This document shows, piece by piece, positions 1-11,431 of a stretch of DNA of 64,000 nt. Source of the DNA: Massilia sp. Root335. Its GTDB lineage: Bacteria; Pseudomonadota; Gammaproteobacteria; Burkholderiales; Burkholderiaceae_D. The notes below the pieces were generated by a model, which was not told the DNA's origin, ran no database searches, and saw nothing but the letters and a program-made list of their open reading frames with translations. The stretch's first letter is position 1. Each line of letters begins with the position of its first letter. Made by a program: the position numbers and the translations under genes. Location of the stretch: NCBI RefSeq assembly GCF_001425685.1, contig NZ_LMCY01000026.1, positions 28,314 through 92,313 on the forward strand, read 5' to 3'.

Positions 1-1
1 T

Positions 2-550
2 AGGGAGACCAATAATCACTATAACTACTTTAGGGATTATGATCCGCAGACGGGGCGGTACGTCCAGAGCGATCCGATCGGATTAATGGGGGGCAATACT
101 TATGCATACGTTGGAGGAACCCCGACCATGCTTACGGATCCTTCTGGATTAGCTTGGGTGGTGAGTCAGTCGAGCGGCCAAATCACCCATGTCCCAACAG
201 ATGGCGTCGGGCCGCCGGAACCGATTTTCGACGGCGCTTATACCGGACAGGGCATCGGAGTCAACAATCCTGCTCTCTCATTCGTTCCAAGTATAGGCCC
301 TGTTCCAATTGGCGACTATTCAATGGGCCCCCAGCAAGACAACAGAACTGGAAGTGGACATACGCTTAAAAGCTCGATCCGCCTTACCCCGGCCGCTTCA
401 AATTGGATGTTTGGACGAGGAGGATTCTTGATACATGGCGATAATGCAAGGCATAACCGCAGTGCATCCGAAGGATGTATCATCGTGCCGCAAAATATAA
501 GAGATAAAATGGGACGCAGTAGCGACAAGACCCTACAGGTGGTGCCATGA
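2..550 (+). CDS. RHS protein C-terminus with L,D-transpeptidase-like (DUF2778/Tlde1-type) toxin domain, 5' partial
   Basis: The reading frame is open from the window edge, so the gene starts upstream; 182 residues are visible. The first ~50 residues are the classical RHS-repeat-associated core end: [17 protein letters not shown], then [10 protein letters not shown] and a DPSGL boundary, where polymorphic toxins switch to a variable end. The variable end has PVPIGDYSM, then FLIHGD, then an S-x-GC motif, with the presumed catalytic His at bases 434-436 and Cys at 476-478. This His/Cys layout is that of DUF2778 (Tlde1) effectors, which attack periplasmic peptidoglycan by L,D-carboxypeptidase or L,D-exchange activity. 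Family knowledge predicts delivery by a type VI secretion system; no secretion genes are in view. The stop codon overlaps the next gene in ATGA, a typical toxin-immunity junction. The domain assignment is by motif recognition only. Confidence 0.78.
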   Translation, partial: RETNNHYNYFRDYDPQTGRYVQSDPIGLMGGNTYAYVGGTPTMLTDPSGLAWVVSQSSGQITHVPTDGVGPPEPIFDGAYTGQGIGVNNPALSFVPSIGPVPIGDYSMGPQQDNRTGSGHTLKSSIRLTPAASNWMFGRGGFLIHGDNARHNRSASEGCIIVPQNIRDKMGRSSDKTLQVVP

Positions 551-1056
551 GAAATAGAATTTTAGGCTTGATATTCCCGCTGGCGCTCACTTTGTTCAGC
601 TTGGGCGTAAGCGCGAGCGAATCGATTTCGCCTCGTGGAAGGACAGTTATCCTGAATTCGATTGATGGACACAAGGTAGTGGCTGAGTTTGTCACACATG
701 AAGTCAACATACGTCAACCAAATACGAAGCAGCGCCTGCCTTCCGTGCCTGGATGTACCTACGCCCGGTTCCCATGTATTTTTCTCGACAGTCTGAGAAT
801 TGCGGTGGATGGAAGCCAAGTTGCCGTTCCTCTTTCTGTGTCGGCGACACTTCCAGACCTGATGACGGCAGAATTGCGAAAAAATGAGCAGAACTTTGTT
901 TTGATTCTCAAGGGGGGCGATGCATCAGAGGGATATAAAGTAATCGTCGAATTTGACAAATCAGGAATAAAGTCGCGCCGGCTTTACGGGCCCTTCGATC
1001 CTGACTTCGTATTAGAGGAGACCGTTTATCATCAGGAAAATGCCGCGGACAACTAA
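547..1056 (+). CDS. Secreted putative immunity protein for the adjacent L,D-transpeptidase-like toxin
   Basis: This 169-residue protein starts at an ATG that overlaps the toxin stop by 4 bp, so the two are translationally coupled. Residues 1-24 form a clear Sec signal peptide: basic start, hydrophobic core [16 protein letters not shown], and an ASA cleavage region. The mature part is soluble, about 145 residues, with two Cys close together (CTYARFPC) that could form a disulphide in the periplasm. A peptidoglycan-targeting toxin requires a periplasmic immunity protein, so export fits the inferred partner. I do not recognise the protein family; the immunity role is inferred from position, size and signal peptide. 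An unrelated secreted protein is possible but less likely given the overlap. Confidence 0.62.
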   Translation: MRNRILGLIFPLALTLFSLGVSASESISPRGRTVILNSIDGHKVVAEFVTHEVNIRQPNTKQRLPSVPGCTYARFPCIFLDSLRIAVDGSQVAVPLSVSATLPDLMTAELRKNEQNFVLILKGGDASEGYKVIVEFDKSGIKSRRLYGPFDPDFVLEETVYHQENAADN

Positions 1057-1091
1057 TATTTAGGGCGGGCTGAGGCGTTGTTGCATAGTGT

Positions 1092-1180
1092 TTAATTGTC
1101 CAGCCCCGTTTGATCGTAAGCGCAGTTGATGAAAAATTCTTGGAGCTTCTTCTGCCGTTCCTTGAGCGCCAAGATGGGCA
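1092..1180 (-). mobile_element. IS481-like transposase C-terminal remnant
   Basis: On the minus strand this stretch translates to LPILALKERQKKLQEFF followed by a YDQTGLD ending and a stop. The same ending (KTPILALKEWQKKRPELF, then YDQTGLDT) occurs in the longer remnant at 58997-59235. It is the C-terminal end of an integrase-core transposase resembling the IS481 family. Only about 30 codons survive, inserted between the first toxin-immunity pair and the next RHS fragment. Similarity to the other copy stops near 1180. No terminal inverted repeat or target duplication could be identified. Confidence 0.5.
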
Positions 1181-1196
1181 GCCTTACTGCCCATGC

Positions 1197-1619
1197 CTTT
1201 ATGCATATGTCGGTGGTAACCCAATCAGTTCTGTTGATTTTAAGGGGCTCGCGAATGGCGGTGCAGCACAGATGTGGATGAAATCGCGCGGAATGGACGT
1301 TGGTGCATGGAAGCAATGCTTGGCGAACGACCCGCTGTTGCCGTATGTGGCGCCGTTTTCCTTGCTGCCGGCCGTCAACCTCAAGACACCTCGCGACTTG
1401 CGCCTCCCCGGAAGTTCGCCATGGACTAGCGTCGACCGAAGGTTCCCAGGTTTGCCCGGAGCTAATCCAAATGGCGGTGCAGTCGCCCGCGTAAGCGGTA
1501 CGGTGCAGAGAATCAAGTTTGCTGGGACCTATGGAACAGCTGCAGTCGCGGTAGGAACCTTCGCGACCACGTACTCAGCGACGGCCATGGCTCGCTGCGC
1601 TTGCGAGGCCGGTCAATGA
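1197..1619 (+). pseudogene. Displaced RHS C-terminal end, 5' part lost to an IS remnant
   Basis: The frame begins with YAYVGGNPISSVDFKGL, the RHS core end, but the preceding DPIGLxGG segment is missing and replaced by the transposase remnant at 1092-1180. The variable end is about 125 residues: WMKSRGMDV, a proline-rich middle, and a hydrophobic Gly/Ala/Thr-rich stretch near the C terminus (YGTAAVAVGTFATTYSA) that could be a membrane helix, then CACEAGQ. I recognise no toxin fold. With no RHS body and no evident start, it is a silent cassette or dead fragment. Its stop overlaps the next gene in ATGA, so a toxin-partner pair arrangement persists. Confidence 0.55.
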
Positions 1620-2155
1620 TGCTCACAGCACTGGCAATCTTGTTGGCGGTTGGCTTGACCGCAGCACTCGTGTCCAACAGATTGAATCGCCACAAGATTG
1701 ACGAGCTCGAATCGGCGCGAGCGCTGGCACGACAGCGCCTCCAAGCAGCGTCTTGGGGCCACGATGTCGAAGAGGTTCTTGCGCAAAGCGGAGTCTTGCC
1801 ATCTGACTTCGAAAGCGCGCGTCGCATTATCGATGTAATTCCGCGGACATTTGGCCTGGCGAACCTCGCGCCGCCAGCTGACCTGGTGCTTGGCGACGTG
1901 ATGCGCGTTCATGTGCCGGGGAAAGTCGGAGTGAATGATGGTCATCCTGCAGGTGACTCTCGGCTCACGGACCCTTTCACCTACGACCTGATAGCGAATC
2001 TACTCGCCGTGACCGACAAGAAGTTGTGGGCACAACATGCAGAGGTCGACTCGAGGTTGTCCGCTGACGAAGAGGCTCTAGGAGACCTGATTGCAGGTAT
2101 GACGGTAGCTGGCTTTGTGCAGCTCTTTACCCCATTGGTAAAGGCGAAACGATAG
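1616..2155 (+). CDS. Hypothetical membrane-anchored protein, possible immunity partner
   Basis: The ATG at 1616 overlaps the stop of the preceding RHS end by 4 bp. The product is 179 residues: an N-terminal transmembrane or uncleaved signal segment (MMLTALAILLAVGLTAALV), a charged helical stretch rich in Glu, Arg and Ala (residues ~28-50), and a soluble remainder with no motif I recognise. One N-terminal anchor and a coupled start downstream of an RHS end fit an immunity protein, but this is position-based inference. It may be an orphan, since the upstream toxin has lost its RHS body. Confidence 0.5.
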   Translation: MMLTALAILLAVGLTAALVSNRLNRHKIDELESARALARQRLQAASWGHDVEEVLAQSGVLPSDFESARRIIDVIPRTFGLANLAPPADLVLGDVMRVHVPGKVGVNDGHPAGDSRLTDPFTYDLIANLLAVTDKKLWAQHAEVDSRLSADEEALGDLIAGMTVAGFVQLFTPLVKAKR

Positions 2156-2187
2156 CCAGCGCGAGGCATGAAGCACTTCGACCACCA

Positions 2188-2996
2188 ATGCGGAGCTACA
2201 TCCAAAGTGACCCCATTAGGCTTGCGGGTGGCATCGACACGTATGCGTATGCAAATATCAATCCGCCAATATCGATCGATTACCTAGGTCTGAATGGGGT
2301 GAGGCCATCAACCATTGGCTGTGATGGCAATGGCAATTTGGTTGTCATCAATAATGACCATAGCCCAACCAGGGATTGTACCCAGACGCATGAGCAAACT
2401 CATGTGGACGATTGGATCAAAAGATACTGCAAAGGCCTTTGTCAAGGAAAATCAAAGGGTTTTGTTCCAATGGCGAATGTAAACGGTGATAGCGTTCGAG
2501 ACTTTACGAGAGACTCATTTTCCAATGCATGTGTCCATAACGAATCAGGCACTTGGGAACGACACGAGCTTTCCGGGGCTGGGTCTGAATGTTGCTGGAG
2601 TCGACTTCTTATCTGGTCTTCAAGATCCTGAAAATTCATATATGCACGCAATGAGGGACGGCACGACTAATCAGAGTGTGGCAGCCGCACAAGCGCTATA
2701 TGATCAGTATATTACTGCGAATTGCAACATGCACGCAACTTGGGGGCGCCCGGGCTTTACATGCGGCAGAGGACGCAGCAGCAGGAGGCCATGCCGGATT
2801 TCAGCCTTGGACGGGCGGAGTCCCGAGTAATAGCCACATATGGCATGATTTCTTCCCTAGTGATGCCGACGTCAATCAGGCAGTCCATAATGCCAAAGCC
2901 GTTATTGCGCGTTATAAGAGTCAATGTCCCTGCTCCAACACGTCTGGTCCAACTCTATCCTCGGGTGCTCCCGGGAGTCCAGGTTATACGGATTAA
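2188..2996 (+). pseudogene. RHS C-terminal toxin end, frameshifted; HExxH-type domain then HAxxD/HAGFQPW domain
   Basis: The frame from 2188 starts with SYIQSDPIRLAGG and TYAYANINPP, a diverged RHS core end, then a Cys-containing segment carrying HEQTH (HExxH pattern, residues 68-72) within CTQTHEQTHVDDW, suggesting a metallopeptidase-like toxin domain. This frame stops at 2631. Homologous-looking sequence continues in a second frame around 2540-2745 (VDFLSGLQDPENSYMHAMRDG), then in a third frame to 2996 (LHAAEDAAAGGHAGFQPW). The last block is a His/Asp-rich layout I associate with RHS toxin ends, but its activity is unknown to me. At least two frameshifts, or a mosaic of two toxin ends, make it non-functional as read here. 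A 60-bp segment near its start is duplicated at 4289. Confidence 0.55.
2304..2363. repeat. 60-bp direct repeat, copy 1
   Basis: Bases 2304-2363 and 4289-4348 are identical (begin GCCATCAACCATTGG, end AATGACCATAG). The segment encodes PSTIGCDGNGNLVVINNDH, the first residues after the RHS boundary of the toxin end at 2188. The repeat therefore marks duplication of a toxin-end start. Confidence 0.9.
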
Positions 2997-3044
2997 TAGA
3001 GCCGAGATTTATTGATTGAAAACTTTTATGAAAGAACTAGGATC

Positions 3045-3512
3045 GTGCAGATAAAATTTTTCGTTGCTATGTTGCTCTTCCTTGCCTTGAACGCGCGGGC
3101 GGACGATGTATATCTCGCGCTATTCGAGAGGCTCACTGTGACTGCTAGCAATTACGAAATTAAGGTCTCTCCGCTCTCTGCGCGGCAAATACCAAGGGTA
3201 AGGGGTGCGTCCGTGCCACAAATTCATAAGTATATAACGACGGAGGGAAGATTAATGGATGGTTTGAATGCAATTACAGAAGCGAATGAAATTCTTTACC
3301 AGTGCCAAGTTGATGGTGTTGATCTCGTAATTGCACGTGTCCAAGGTGACTCCCTGTTTGGCCCAATTAAACTATTGTCGGCTCTTAGCGGACATCCGGT
3401 GCAGATTAATAAAATCGTCGCACTGGAGATTCAAAACGATAAGGTTCTCGCAGCTGAGACTGTGATTCGGAAAGAATCTTCGTTTCATTGGAGTGCGTCA
3501 GTTTTCAAGTAG
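3045..3512 (+). CDS. Secreted hypothetical protein, possible periplasmic immunity protein
   Basis: The frame is open from 3012 (TTG), but the GTG at 3045, preceded by AGGA at 3039-3042, gives a cleaner signal peptide (QIKFFVAMLLFLALNARADD); the start is uncertain, and the ATG at 3072 is also possible. The mature part is about 135 residues with no recognised domain. It follows the broken toxin end and precedes another RHS tail, the slot normally filled by an immunity gene. Its A+T-rich base composition matches the toxin region rather than the core genes. Function is inferred from place and export signal only. Confidence 0.5.
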   Translation: MQIKFFVAMLLFLALNARADDVYLALFERLTVTASNYEIKVSPLSARQIPRVRGASVPQIHKYITTEGRLMDGLNAITEANEILYQCQVDGVDLVIARVQGDSLFGPIKLLSALSGHPVQINKIVALEIQNDKVLAAETVIRKESSFHWSASVFK

Positions 3513-3517
3513 AGCTT

Positions 3518-3873
3518 GCCTATTACAACTACTTCATGGATTATGATCCGCAGACAGGGCGACATGTTGAGAGCGATCTAATCGGACTCGAAGGTGGCAT
3601 TAATACGTACGCGTACGTGGATGCCAATCCGATAAGCGGATTTGATCCACTCGGACTCGATAATTGGGCAGGAGTTGGTCGTCCGGCTTTGGTCTACACC
3701 CTGATGAGCGAAGCATCGGAGGCGGACTTGGAGCAGGATTGAGTACGTTTGGCGGAGTTGCATCAGGAGTTTTCGAGGTCGCCGGTGCGGCAATGACACC
3801 GTTCTCCAGTGTCGCGATGATGATTGCACAGGAATCTTGTGGATGCCAACGGAAAAAAATAATTTCTCAATAA
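3518..3873 (+). pseudogene. RHS core end with frameshifted hydrophobic C-terminus
   Basis: Translation from about 3518 gives [20 protein letters not shown], then IGLEGGINTYAYVDANP and FDPLGLDNW, an almost complete RHS-repeat-associated core end. That frame stops at 3742. In the +1 frame the sequence continues as GAGLSTFGGVASGVFEVAG, AAMTPFSSVAMMIAQ and a short CGCQRKK end, stopping at 3873. One frameshift near 3730 separates the halves. The tail is a small hydrophobic segment without a recognisable toxin domain. There is no RHS body upstream, so this is a displaced cassette. Confidence 0.6.
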
Positions 3874-3891
3874 ATTGATTGGTAGCTGAAT

Positions 3892-4128
3892 ATGCCATTT
3901 TGGATATTGCCGATTCAGAAGCTCCCCATGTTTATTTGGGGATTTATATTCATGATCATATGTGTTTTTGAGGCTTTTGATCATCAGAGATTGTCTACTG
4001 CGCAAATTTTTTATGGATTAGGGGCTGTCGGTAGCTTCATGTTGACTTTAATTGACTTGAAGATAAGAATTGGCGAGCGCAGGAAGTTAGGTGAAAATGA
4101 GGGCAATCGAGGGAGAACGGACTCATAG
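3892..4128 (+). CDS. Small two-helix membrane protein, unknown
   Basis: This 78-residue protein has two predicted membrane helices (PMFIWGFIFMIICVFEAF, about residues 12-29, and FYGLGAVGSFMLTLIDL, about residues 40-56) and a charged C-terminal tail rich in Arg, Glu and Asn. It starts 18 bp after the preceding RHS fragment, in the usual immunity position. Small inner-membrane proteins serve as immunity proteins for pore-forming or membrane-active RHS ends, which would fit the hydrophobic upstream tail, but there is no direct evidence. Confidence 0.45.
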   Translation: MPFWILPIQKLPMFIWGFIFMIICVFEAFDHQRLSTAQIFYGLGAVGSFMLTLIDLKIRIGERRKLGENEGNRGRTDS

Positions 4129-4150
4129 TCGCCGCTCCGTTTGAATTGAG

Positions 4151-4348
4151 ACAACGGACCCTGCGCAGCGATCGCCTGCTTCCATTGTCGGCGGCAATCC
4201 AGTGGTACGCTTCGACGCCAACGGGGAAAACTGGGGGGGGTGGTAATTGCAGCGGGCCTATATTTTACGGGGAAGGCAATCGGGTGATGCCATCAACCAT
4301 TGGCTGTGATGGCAATGGCAATTTGGTTGTCATCAATAATGACCATAG
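4151..4348 (+). pseudogene. RHS-like remnant with G8 tract and repeated toxin start
   Basis: One frame reads VGGNPVVRFDANGENWGG and hits a stop just after a run of eight G (4233-4240). With seven G the frame would continue as GNCSGPIFYGEGNRV into PSTIGCDGNGNLVV, the start of the toxin end seen at 2304. The sequence after the repeat breaks off at the neighbouring core gene (4353). It is a truncated fifth RHS-type end. Whether the G8 tract is a true length variant or decay cannot be decided here. Confidence 0.4.
4289..4348. repeat. 60-bp direct repeat, copy 2
   Basis: This copy is identical to bases 2304-2363. It sits at the exact edge between the RHS region and the core minus-strand genes, so it may be the footprint of a recombination event that removed or added toxin ends. 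Confidence 0.9.
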
Positions 4349-4352
4349 GTTC

Positions 4353-4631
4353 TTAGTTCGGCGCACCGTCCGCCGGACGGTGCAGGTCGATGACCTTCAT
4401 GATCGCCAGCAGCGTGTCGAGGCCCATCTCGCCGCGATTCATGGAGGCGGCGAGCAGTTCGCGCGGCACGCCGGCCGCCGCGGCCAGGTGCGCGAGGCCC
4501 GGCGAGCGCGCCACCCGGGACAACGCTTGCGTCATGGTATCGGGATCGCCGGCCTCGAAGGCGGCGGCGAGGCAGGCGGCAACGGCCTCGAGCGTGTCGA
4601 GCGCCGGCGGGGACGGTTCTGCGGGGGTCAT
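4353..4631 (-). CDS. Antitoxin-like protein (addiction-module antidote family), orphan
   Basis: This 92-residue protein resembles HTH antidotes of the family typed by HI1420 (TIGR02684). It has the pattern AGDPDTMTQALSRVARSPG, then LAHLAAAAGVPRELLAASMN with helix-turn-helix character, then GLDTLLAIMKVIDLH. No RelE/HI1419-like toxin partner lies on either side: ftsB is 4 bp upstream and the RHS region lies downstream. It is probably co-transcribed with ftsB as a fixed chromosomal gene, possibly a plain transcription regulator. The family call is by pattern and moderate. Confidence 0.55.
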   Translation of the reverse strand: MTPAEPSPPALDTLEAVAACLAAAFEAGDPDTMTQALSRVARSPGLAHLAAAAGVPRELLAASMNRGEMGLDTLLAIMKVIDLHRPADGAPN

Positions 4632-4635
4632 GGCG

Positions 4636-4983
4636 TCAACGCTCGCCCTTCTGCGCGCCCTTCTTGACCTTCGGCGGCGGCGGTTCCGTCATCATGACGG
4701 CCGGCTTCTCGTCCTTGCGCAGCACCTGCACGAAGATCTCGTTCGATTTGATCATGCCGAGTTCGTAGCGCGCGCGTTCCTCGACGGCGCCGAGGCCATC
4801 CTTCAGGTCGTGGACTTCGGATTCGAGCTTGGCGTTGCGTGCCTTGAGCTGTTCCGTGTGGGCATGGGTTGCCGCCACCTGGGCTTCCAGGTCGGCCACG
4901 GTCAGCCAGCCGCCCTTCCCCAGCCACAGGGGATACTGGATCAGCAGCAGCAAGGCTGCCAGGGCAAGGGTGATGATGCGCAT
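4636..4983 (-). CDS. ftsB: Cell division protein FtsB
   Basis: This 115-residue bitopic protein has a short cytoplasmic start, one membrane helix (residues ~3-20, [17 protein letters not shown]), the GKGGW motif just after the membrane, and a coiled coil ([20 protein letters not shown] onward) with regular hydrophobic spacing to about residue 75. The [17 protein letters not shown] segment is typical of FtsB. FtsB bridges FtsL and FtsQ in the divisome and activates septal wall synthesis. The place directly downstream of eno is the usual betaproteobacterial order. The tail after residue 90 is Pro/Lys-rich and variable. A terminator hairpin separates it from eno. Confidence 0.92.
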   Translation of the reverse strand: MRIITLALAALLLLIQYPLWLGKGGWLTVADLEAQVAATHAHTEQLKARNAKLESEVHDLKDGLGAVEERARYELGMIKSNEIFVQVLRKDEKPAVMMTEPPPPKVKKGAQKGER

Positions 4984-5006
4984 GGATGAAAACGGCTGTG
5001 CGGAAT

Positions 5007-5038
5007 GAAAACACGGGCCCGGCGAACCGGACCCGTGT
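5007..5038 (-). terminator. Rho-independent terminator downstream of eno
   Basis: A 12-bp stem (5011-5022 with 5027-5038, one mismatch) closes on a CGAA loop. Read on the minus strand it ends in a short T run (5008-5011). It lies 13 bases past the eno stop and before ftsB, so it likely attenuates read-through from eno. Confidence 0.75.
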
Positions 5039-5051
5039 CCATACTACTCGA

Positions 5052-6344
<1,293 letters not shown>

Positions 6345-6412
6345 TCAATCTCCAGAAATTAATAAATAGCCAAAGCGCGGAACAGGTGCACCGAGCCGCA
6401 TGGTGACCCTGC

Positions 6413-6498
6413 CGTCGTTCCCGCGCGGGCGGGAACCCAATCTGCTCGCGTTTCAATAACGCCGGCACGACCTGGATCCCGGCCTTCGCGGGGACGAC
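6413..6498. repeat. Imperfect REP-like inverted repeat between eno and kdsA
   Basis: The left arm CGTCGTTCCCGCGCGGGCGG and the right arm (plus strand ...GGCCTTCGCGGGGACGACG) are reverse complements with a few mismatches, enclosing about 35 bases. It belongs to the same type as the compact palindrome at 36384-36411. Just beyond it, TTGTCGTAC occurs twice in tandem (about 6502-6520). Confidence 0.6.
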
Positions 6499-6576
6499 GT
6501 ATTTGTCGTACTTGTCGTACTGGTGAATCAGCCGAACGCGGGACCCCTTGGTACACTCGAGCCCCGCTTTCGAATA

Positions 6577-9194
<2,618 letters not shown>

Positions 9195-9197
9195 TTA

Positions 9198-9226
9198 CTG
9201 ACAACGGCCGGGAGTCGGGCTACACT
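9198..9226 (+). promoter_or_regulatory. Sigma70-type promoter for the DUF898-M48 pair
   Basis: CTGACA at 9198-9203 and TACACT at 9221-9226 are separated by 17 bp, a near-consensus arrangement 36 bp before the start codon at 9262. It reads away from pyrG. Confidence 0.6.
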
Positions 9227-9261
9227 GGACGTCTTTCTTCCATGTCAAGAAAAATCCGGCC

Positions 9262-10371
9262 ATGCACGAGTCACCCACCTCGCCCGCGGAAACGCCGCTG
9301 CCGCTGACGTTTTCCGGCAGCGGCGCCGAATACTTCCGCATCTGGATCGTCAACCTGCTGCTGACGGTGGCCACGCTGGGCATCTACTCGGCCTGGGCCA
9401 AGACGCGCCGGCTGCGCTATTTTTACCGCAACACCCAGCTGGCCGGCGCCGCCTTCGACTTCCGCGGCGATCCGAAAGCGATCCTGCGCGGGCGCGTCCT
9501 CGCCGTGGCGCTGCTGGCCGCCTACCACTACGCGTTCGGGTTCTCGCTCAAGGCCGGCGTCGTCACGGTCGCGCTGCTGCTGGCCGGCCTGCCCTTCATG
9601 ATGCGGTCCGCGCTCCGGTTCCGCCTGGCGAACACGGTGTACCGCGGGCTGCCGTTCGGCTTCGCCGGCGGCATCAAGGAAGCCTATCTCGTGTACTTGC
9701 TGCCGGTGGCGATCTTCGTGCTGCCCGGCGCGCTGGTGGCGCTGATGCCCGGGCGCCCCATCGCCGGCTCGGTGTTCCTGCTCTACCTGTGCTGGCCGCT
9801 GATGCACGGCGCCATGAAGGCCTACCAGCACAAGCACCTGATGGCCGGCGACCAGCACGCCGCGTTCGCGCTCGGCACGGCGGACCTCGCCAAGCCGTAC
9901 GTGCGCGCCTTCCTCTTCGGCCTGGGCCTGCTGGTGCTCATCGGCGCGGCCTTCGCCCTGGCCGTCATCCTCCCGCGCGGCCACGGATGGAAGAATGCCG
10001 CCGCCTTCCTGCCAGCCATCATCGGCCTCGTGATCGGCTACGTCTTCCTGCTGCTGAGCGGCCCCTACATCATGGTGCACATGAACAACCTGGCGTGGTC
10101 CGCGACGTCGTTCCCCGGCGTGCGCATCACGTGCGCGATGCGGGTCTGGCCCTACCTGCGCCTGCAGACGGTGAACGTGCTGCTGACCCTGTTGACCTTC
10201 GGCCTGTACCGCCCGTTCGCCGTCGTACGCACGTGGAAATACCGCGTGGCGCACGTGAGCATCGAGGCGCCGGACGGCTTCGAACAGGCCGTGCTGGCGG
10301 CGCGGCGTCGGCCCGTGGCGGCGGCCGGCGACGGCGTCGCCGATTTCCTCGGCGTGGACCTGTCGTGGTAA
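9262..10371 (+). CDS. DUF898 family multi-pass membrane protein (YjgN-like)
   Basis: This 369-residue protein is typical of DUF898/YjgN. It opens with LPLTFSGSGAEYFRIWIVNL, then LLLTVATLGIYSAWAKTRRL, both hallmark segments, followed by about seven more membrane helices. The ending NVLLTLLTFGLYRPFAVVRT repeats the first motif, so the protein has an internal duplication. It is an inner-membrane protein of unknown activity. The M48 peptidase gene follows after 10 bp, and this pairing of DUF898 with an M48 protease is common, suggesting joint membrane-protein quality control (inference). A promoter lies directly upstream. Confidence 0.88.
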   Translation: MHESPTSPAETPLPLTFSGSGAEYFRIWIVNLLLTVATLGIYSAWAKTRRLRYFYRNTQLAGAAFDFRGDPKAILRGRVLAVALLAAYHYAFGFSLKAGVVTVALLLAGLPFMMRSALRFRLANTVYRGLPFGFAGGIKEAYLVYLLPVAIFVLPGALVALMPGRPIAGSVFLLYLCWPLMHGAMKAYQHKHLMAGDQHAAFALGTADLAKPYVRAFLFGLGLLVLIGAAFALAVILPRGHGWKNAAAFLPAIIGLVIGYVFLLLSGPYIMVHMNNLAWSATSFPGVRITCAMRVWPYLRLQTVNVLLTLLTFGLYRPFAVVRTWKYRVAHVSIEAPDGFEQAVLAARRRPVAAAGDGVADFLGVDLSW

Positions 10372-10381
10372 AGGAGCAAGC

Positions 10382-11431
10382 ATGATCGCGGCACATTTTT
10401 TCGATGGGCACAGCGCCCGCCTGCAACCGGTCGGCCTGGACGTGCGCGCCGGCCACCTGCACGTCGACGCGCCGGGGTTCGAGCGCAGTTATCCGTTGGC
10501 GGCCGTCGTGCTGGCCGAACCGTTCGACAACGCGCCGCTGATGCTGCGCCTGGCCGATGCGACGTGCGAAGTGCCGTGCGGTCCGGATCGCCAGGCGCTG
10601 CTGGCCGCGCTCGGCTACCGCAGGAGCGGCGTGGAACGCTGGCAGGCGCGCTGGCCGGCCGTCCTGCTCGCGCTCGTCCTGCTGCTGGCGCTGCTCGGCG
10701 CCGGCTTCGTCTGGGGCGTGCCGGCCGCGGCGGACTACATCGGCGCACGCCTGCCGGCTTCGGTCGACACGACGCTCGGCCGGACCGCGCTCGCCGGCAT
10801 GGAAGCGCAGCACATGCTGGCGCCGTCGCGCCTGTCCGACGACCGCATCGCCGCCGTCAAGGCCCTGCTGCCGCGCGCCCTGCCCGCGCACCCGCGCGTG
10901 CCCGTGCGCCTGCTCGTGCGCGCGTCCGATATGCTGGGCGCCAACGCGCTCGCGCTGCCGGACGGCACGATCATCGTCACGGACGGGATGGTGCGCCTCG
11001 TGCTGGACAAGGACAATGCACTCGACGACACCGGCAAGGCCCGGCTGCTGGGCGTGATCGGCCACGAAGTCGGCCACATCGAACGGCGCCACGCCACCCG
11101 CGCCATGACGGGATCGTCGCTGACGGCGGCCGTGTCGGCCGCCCTGTTCGGCGACTTCAGCGCCGTCGCCGCCGGCGTGCCCGCCGTGCTGACGCAGATG
11201 CAATACTCGCGCGCGATGGAACTGGAGGCGGATGCGTACGCGGTCACCGTCCTGCGCCGCAACGGCCTGGCGCCGGACTGTCTCGCGGACGCCCTGCGGG
11301 CGCTGGAGCGCCAGCAGCCGGGGCAGGACAAGCTCCCGCGCTGGCTGAAACGGCCGATGACCTATCTGTCGACGCACCCCGCCACCGCCGAGCGCATCGC
11401 CCGCCTGCAGGCGGCCGAAGCCCGTCCCTAA
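10382..11431 (+). CDS. M48 family membrane metallopeptidase
   Basis: This 349-residue protein has a short N-terminal domain, one membrane helix (residues ~92-112), then an M48 catalytic domain. The zinc site HEVGH is at residues 228-232 (HEVGHIERRH), and the third ligand Glu lies in MELEADAYAV about 50 residues later. M48 peptidases of the HtpX/Oma1/BepA group cleave misfolded membrane or envelope proteins. The single helix suggests the catalytic domain faces the periplasm. The start at 10382 has AAGGAG upstream and lies 10 bp past the DUF898 gene, so the two form an operon. The substrate is unknown. Confidence 0.88.
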   Translation: MIAAHFFDGHSARLQPVGLDVRAGHLHVDAPGFERSYPLAAVVLAEPFDNAPLMLRLADATCEVPCGPDRQALLAALGYRRSGVERWQARWPAVLLALVLLLALLGAGFVWGVPAAADYIGARLPASVDTTLGRTALAGMEAQHMLAPSRLSDDRIAAVKALLPRALPAHPRVPVRLLVRASDMLGANALALPDGTIIVTDGMVRLVLDKDNALDDTGKARLLGVIGHEVGHIERRHATRAMTGSSLTAAVSAALFGDFSAVAAGVPAVLTQMQYSRAMELEADAYAVTVLRRNGLAPDCLADALRALERQQPGQDKLPRWLKRPMTYLSTHPATAERIARLQAAEARP

